Assembly: GCF_016545825.1 (NCBI RefSeq)
Contig: NC_052621.1
Span: 9,758,199 to 9,822,198 of the forward strand
Reading direction: 5' to 3'
Source: Eucalyptus grandis
Taxonomy: Eukaryota > Streptophyta > Magnoliopsida > Myrtales > Myrtaceae
Length of the DNA stretch: 64,000 nt
Positions 61,383-64,000 of the stretch are shown one piece after another. Both the position numbers and the translations under genes were made by a program. Under the pieces are notes generated by a model, which was not told the origin of the DNA, searched no databases, and saw nothing but the letters and a program-made list of their open reading frames with translations. How positions within the stretch are numbered: the first letter of the stretch is position 1; each line of letters starts with the position of its first letter.

Positions 61383-64000
61383 TCAATGGCTGTTAGTTTC
61401 ATCTGATTCTGGCGCAGGGTCCAATAGGGCGATGAATGCAGGGTTGAGGTTCTTGTAAGGTGTAAATTCTTTGAGCCTCTCAAAGTATGATATCTGGAGA
61501 CCATTCCTCCGAGCAATTGGGGATCGCACCCACCCCGAGCGATCTCCTTGTGCACCAGTAACGATAACTGTCGTATCCTCATTGGCCAAATTAGCTAGCA
61601 CAATCATTGCCTCTGGCTCGGAAGTGGACGACGCATCGACGAGGAAAATATGACTGAAGTGTCCTGCGTTGATGCCTTCATTGTGTAGCCTGAAGCTACT
61701 CACAAAAGTCGAGAATATTACCTTGAATTGTTGGAGTTCCTGGAGTCGAGGACAAGCAAAACACTCGCTTTCCTCTTTATAAAAACACGAAGGGAGAATG
61801 TCATCAGGCACGGCATCTATCTCACGGAATGCAGCATTCGCTCGAAATATTTCGGAGTCTGGGATTTCTTCCTTCAAGCTTCTCATCAGAACATCGCACG
61901 TTTTGTTTATAGGCGCAGCCACTAGAATCCGAGAATCTTTAGAGCGTTGGTATACTTGCCACACAGCTTCCCTAACCACTACGCCAGCCCTTGATAGGCC
62001 TTGATCCTCTGTACAAAGAGGACCCTCCATGAGAAATGGTGCTGAACCTTTGAGCGTTAGAATCTGATGGATTGCGGACCTTTGCTCCAAGTTAAGCACG
62101 CTGTTTGAAAAATAGAGAGATGGCAAGGCAAACAAATCATGTCTAAATGGACATTCGGGGAAAAGCAAGTTGCGGAATGAAGCATCGGTGGCGGCTTCAA
62201 CTGCTTGATGAGCTCTCTTCAAGCAAACTCTATTGAAAGAAAAGCTGATGTTGTATCTGCTGCTTGAATGATGCTGGGAGTGAAAATCATCTCCAAACTC
62301 TGCTAAGATGATGGAACTCTTCTTCACTCGATATACAAAACCCTGCTTTACGAAAAAGAGGATTAATACTGGGAAGAAGTACAAATGACACTCAACTAAA
62401 GGTTTTATGCATCAAACAAAGGTAATTAACTGAGATCGCTGCAAGACCCTGCAAAAGAATAGCAGCGGAAGAGTCTGTATCTGTTTCTTATCGATGGAAA
62501 CAGTACAAACAAAATGCCTCCTCTATAGATATACAAGCCTTCCTTGTTCCAGCCCCTCAAACTTGAGATGTTGCATGGATGGAATAGCAATTTGAAATAT
62601 AAAGTAACCAGAGTTTTGTCAAATTCAGGAAAGAACCATTTCTGAGAGAGGTGTCGGTATGTGTCCACACACGCAAGGATGTGGTTTTGCATGTGCACAT
62701 ACTTATGCTTGTCAGTGTGTGGCATGCATCTGCGAAGATAGTAGTGCAGACATTTGTAGGCCTTCATGGAAGCTGCCACACTTCACACTGAAAAGATTCC
62801 TGGCAGACATATCATAATCAAGCGATCTTAACGTGAAGACCGCTGTATTTTTCAGCACTCAACTATCAGAAAGATTTCACTGATGATCGAACAATTGGAG
62901 CCAACATATGGCCTTTCAATTCATCAAAGGTAAATCAATGAAGAAAAAGCAGATGCAAAAGCACAATCGGCAAACAGATGGGAGATGAAGTATGACATTT
63001 TTAAACAGAGCACAATACTACATCTTAATTTAATCTTGAATGTACTTGAAAAGGACTAACCTGAAACTGTGTATCTCTCTTGTCCAGGGGCTTTGCAAAA
63101 ACAAAATCCCTTGATAGAAGGTAGGGTCGACGCTCAGGTATAGATTCCATCTTGAATTCGACAAAAGTTACACAAACTTTCTCCCTGGAGAAATCATTGT
63201 CCCCTATATTCTTGTTAATAGTCAAATGATGCAGCTCCAAAGTGACATCCTTCAGAATGAAATCAGTCCATTTCTGATTCAAATACAAGAATGATTTTAA
63301 GATCATCATAAGAACAAATCCTGAATTACTCACAGGGAAGACCTACGTCTACTCAAAGTGTTAAGAGTCAACTTAAAATGACCATAAATTTGCACAGCAA
63401 AATAGGAACATTAAATGGTCATGCATCGTCGTTACCTCAATGTAGAAGTCCTCTGCATATAGAAGAGCTGCAAAATAATCCTTATAGGTCGATGGAGATA
63501 GTGGTTTCTGGAGAACCCCAGGCACAATGTCTCGCTTTATCAAATCTTTAATGTCCTCGGGGATGTTGTAAATGAGGGAAGTATCTTTCTGAACATAAAC
63601 AGTCTCCTTTTGCTGATTCGGTGAAACTGGGGAAACTGCACTTAGGACTGCCTTGAATTGTTTAGCAGAACGTTCTTGCGCTCTTGGGGTATGAGAGGTT
63701 GTTTTCGACGAAGAAGCCGAAGGGGTTGCTTTGAAAGGAGATGGACTTGGCGAGGATGTTTTCGAACGAGAAAGTTGAGAAAGATTTAATATTTTCGAAT
63801 CACAAAGCTGAGAAAGATTTAATATTTTCGAATCATTGAAGCTGAGAAAGATTTAATATTTTCCGAGGCAAAGACGGCTCGTTCGAAGATGGAGATGACT
63901 TCGACACACGCTGATTCGAGCAAGGCGGAAAGGCCGCGGGTTTGGCCGGGGAAACAAACGGGTCACTAGAAGCGGCGGTTGACGGCTTTGATACAGAAGG
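61383..64000 (-). CDS. SDE3-like pseudo-helicase, copy 2, 5' end outside the window and exon 1 frame broken
   Basis: Exons as in copy 1: 62342-61383 (319 residues plus stop), 63273-63061 (71 codons) and exon 1 from 63436 leftwards past 64000. All visible splice sites are kept. Exon 3 again lacks helicase motifs (GPLCTEDQGLS for motif I, VDASS for Walker B) and ends before RecA2, with a different tail (ALLDPAPESDETNSH). Exons 2 and 3 are open. In exon 1 the frame leading to the SDE3-like part meets a stop at 63855-63853. The frame coming from the N-terminal side (VSKPSTAASSDPFVSPAKP) stops at 63835-63833. The break sits in a short minisatellite whose second unit is 34 instead of 33 bases. Either a pseudogene, or the short open part starts at an internal site. 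Confidence 0.75.
63777..63867 (-). repeat. 33/34-bp minisatellite in SDE3-like copy 2 exon 1
   Basis: Units 63777-63809 (33 bp), 63810-63843 (34 bp) and a partial third, all containing GAGAAAGATTTAATATTTTC. The unequal second unit causes the frameshift. Absent from copy 1. Confidence 0.93.

Larger units (their letters stand above)
60120..64000. repeat. segmental duplication B, copy 2 (PFD5 3' end plus SDE3-like gene)
   Basis: Homologous to about 45540-51100 in the same order: PFD5 intron 2 end and exon 3, the shared 3' flank, then SDE3-like exons 3, 2 and the end of exon 1. Continues beyond the window. Confidence 0.85.

Noticed and set aside
63820..63860. Idea that the frame break in SDE3-like copy 2 is a small intron
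   Set aside because: No plausible GT-AG pair of workable size is evident; the 34-bp repeat unit explains the shift directly.

Overview
This is nuclear DNA from a flowering plant, almost certainly a eudicot. Genes are widely spaced and split by GT-AG introns. Intergenic DNA is AT-rich and full of small transposon relics. The recognisable products are plant-type: a hexose/H+ symporter of the STP family, plastid thioredoxin x, a long pentatricopeptide (PPR) protein and an SDE3-like helicase. The density of local tandem duplications and GC-cored MITE-like elements makes me think of Myrtaceae (Eucalyptus and relatives), but that is a hunch and not something the sequence proves.

Layout. 1-2300: AT-rich LTR-like DNA with a 339-bp tandem duplication, followed by a GC-rich repeat. 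3361-4846 (+): ribosomal protein eL42, whose first coding exon is only the ATG. 5872-6530: hAT-like non-autonomous element. 8213-11169 (-): plant protein of unknown function with one probable membrane segment. 12906-15428 (-): intronless PPR gene resembling Arabidopsis At5g08310. 16.5-31.6 kb: a tandem segmental duplication carrying a hexose transporter (STP) and thioredoxin x (TRX-X). 32.9-33.7 kb: Mutator-like MITE with a perfect 9-bp target-site duplication. 35158-36132 (+): RING-H2 E3 ligase. 40908-43062 (+): E2F-associated phosphoprotein (EAPP) homologue. 43437-43508 (-): tRNA-Thr(UGU). 43652-45811 (+): prefoldin subunit 5. 47103-53058 (-): SDE3-like protein with a large repeat-built N-terminal extension. 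57662-57883 (-): UBL5/Hub1. 60.1-64.0 kb: second copy of the prefoldin-3'-end/SDE3-like block, running off the window.

Two segmental duplications dominate. In the first, one gene survives from each copy. Copy 1 keeps an intact STP but only a decayed TRX-X exon 2. Copy 2 keeps an intact TRX-X, but its STP carries a one-base deletion in exon 2. In the second, the SDE3-like gene was copied together with the last exon of its convergent neighbour PFD5.

The most unusual object is the SDE3-like family. It keeps the fold signature of the first helicase (RecA1) domain, but the ATP-binding and DEAG motifs are replaced, the second helicase domain is absent, and in copy 1 at least seven near-identical 60-residue units sit in front of it. 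This looks like a lineage-specific pseudo-helicase derived from the RNA-silencing helicase SDE3/MOV10. Function and expression cannot be judged from sequence alone.
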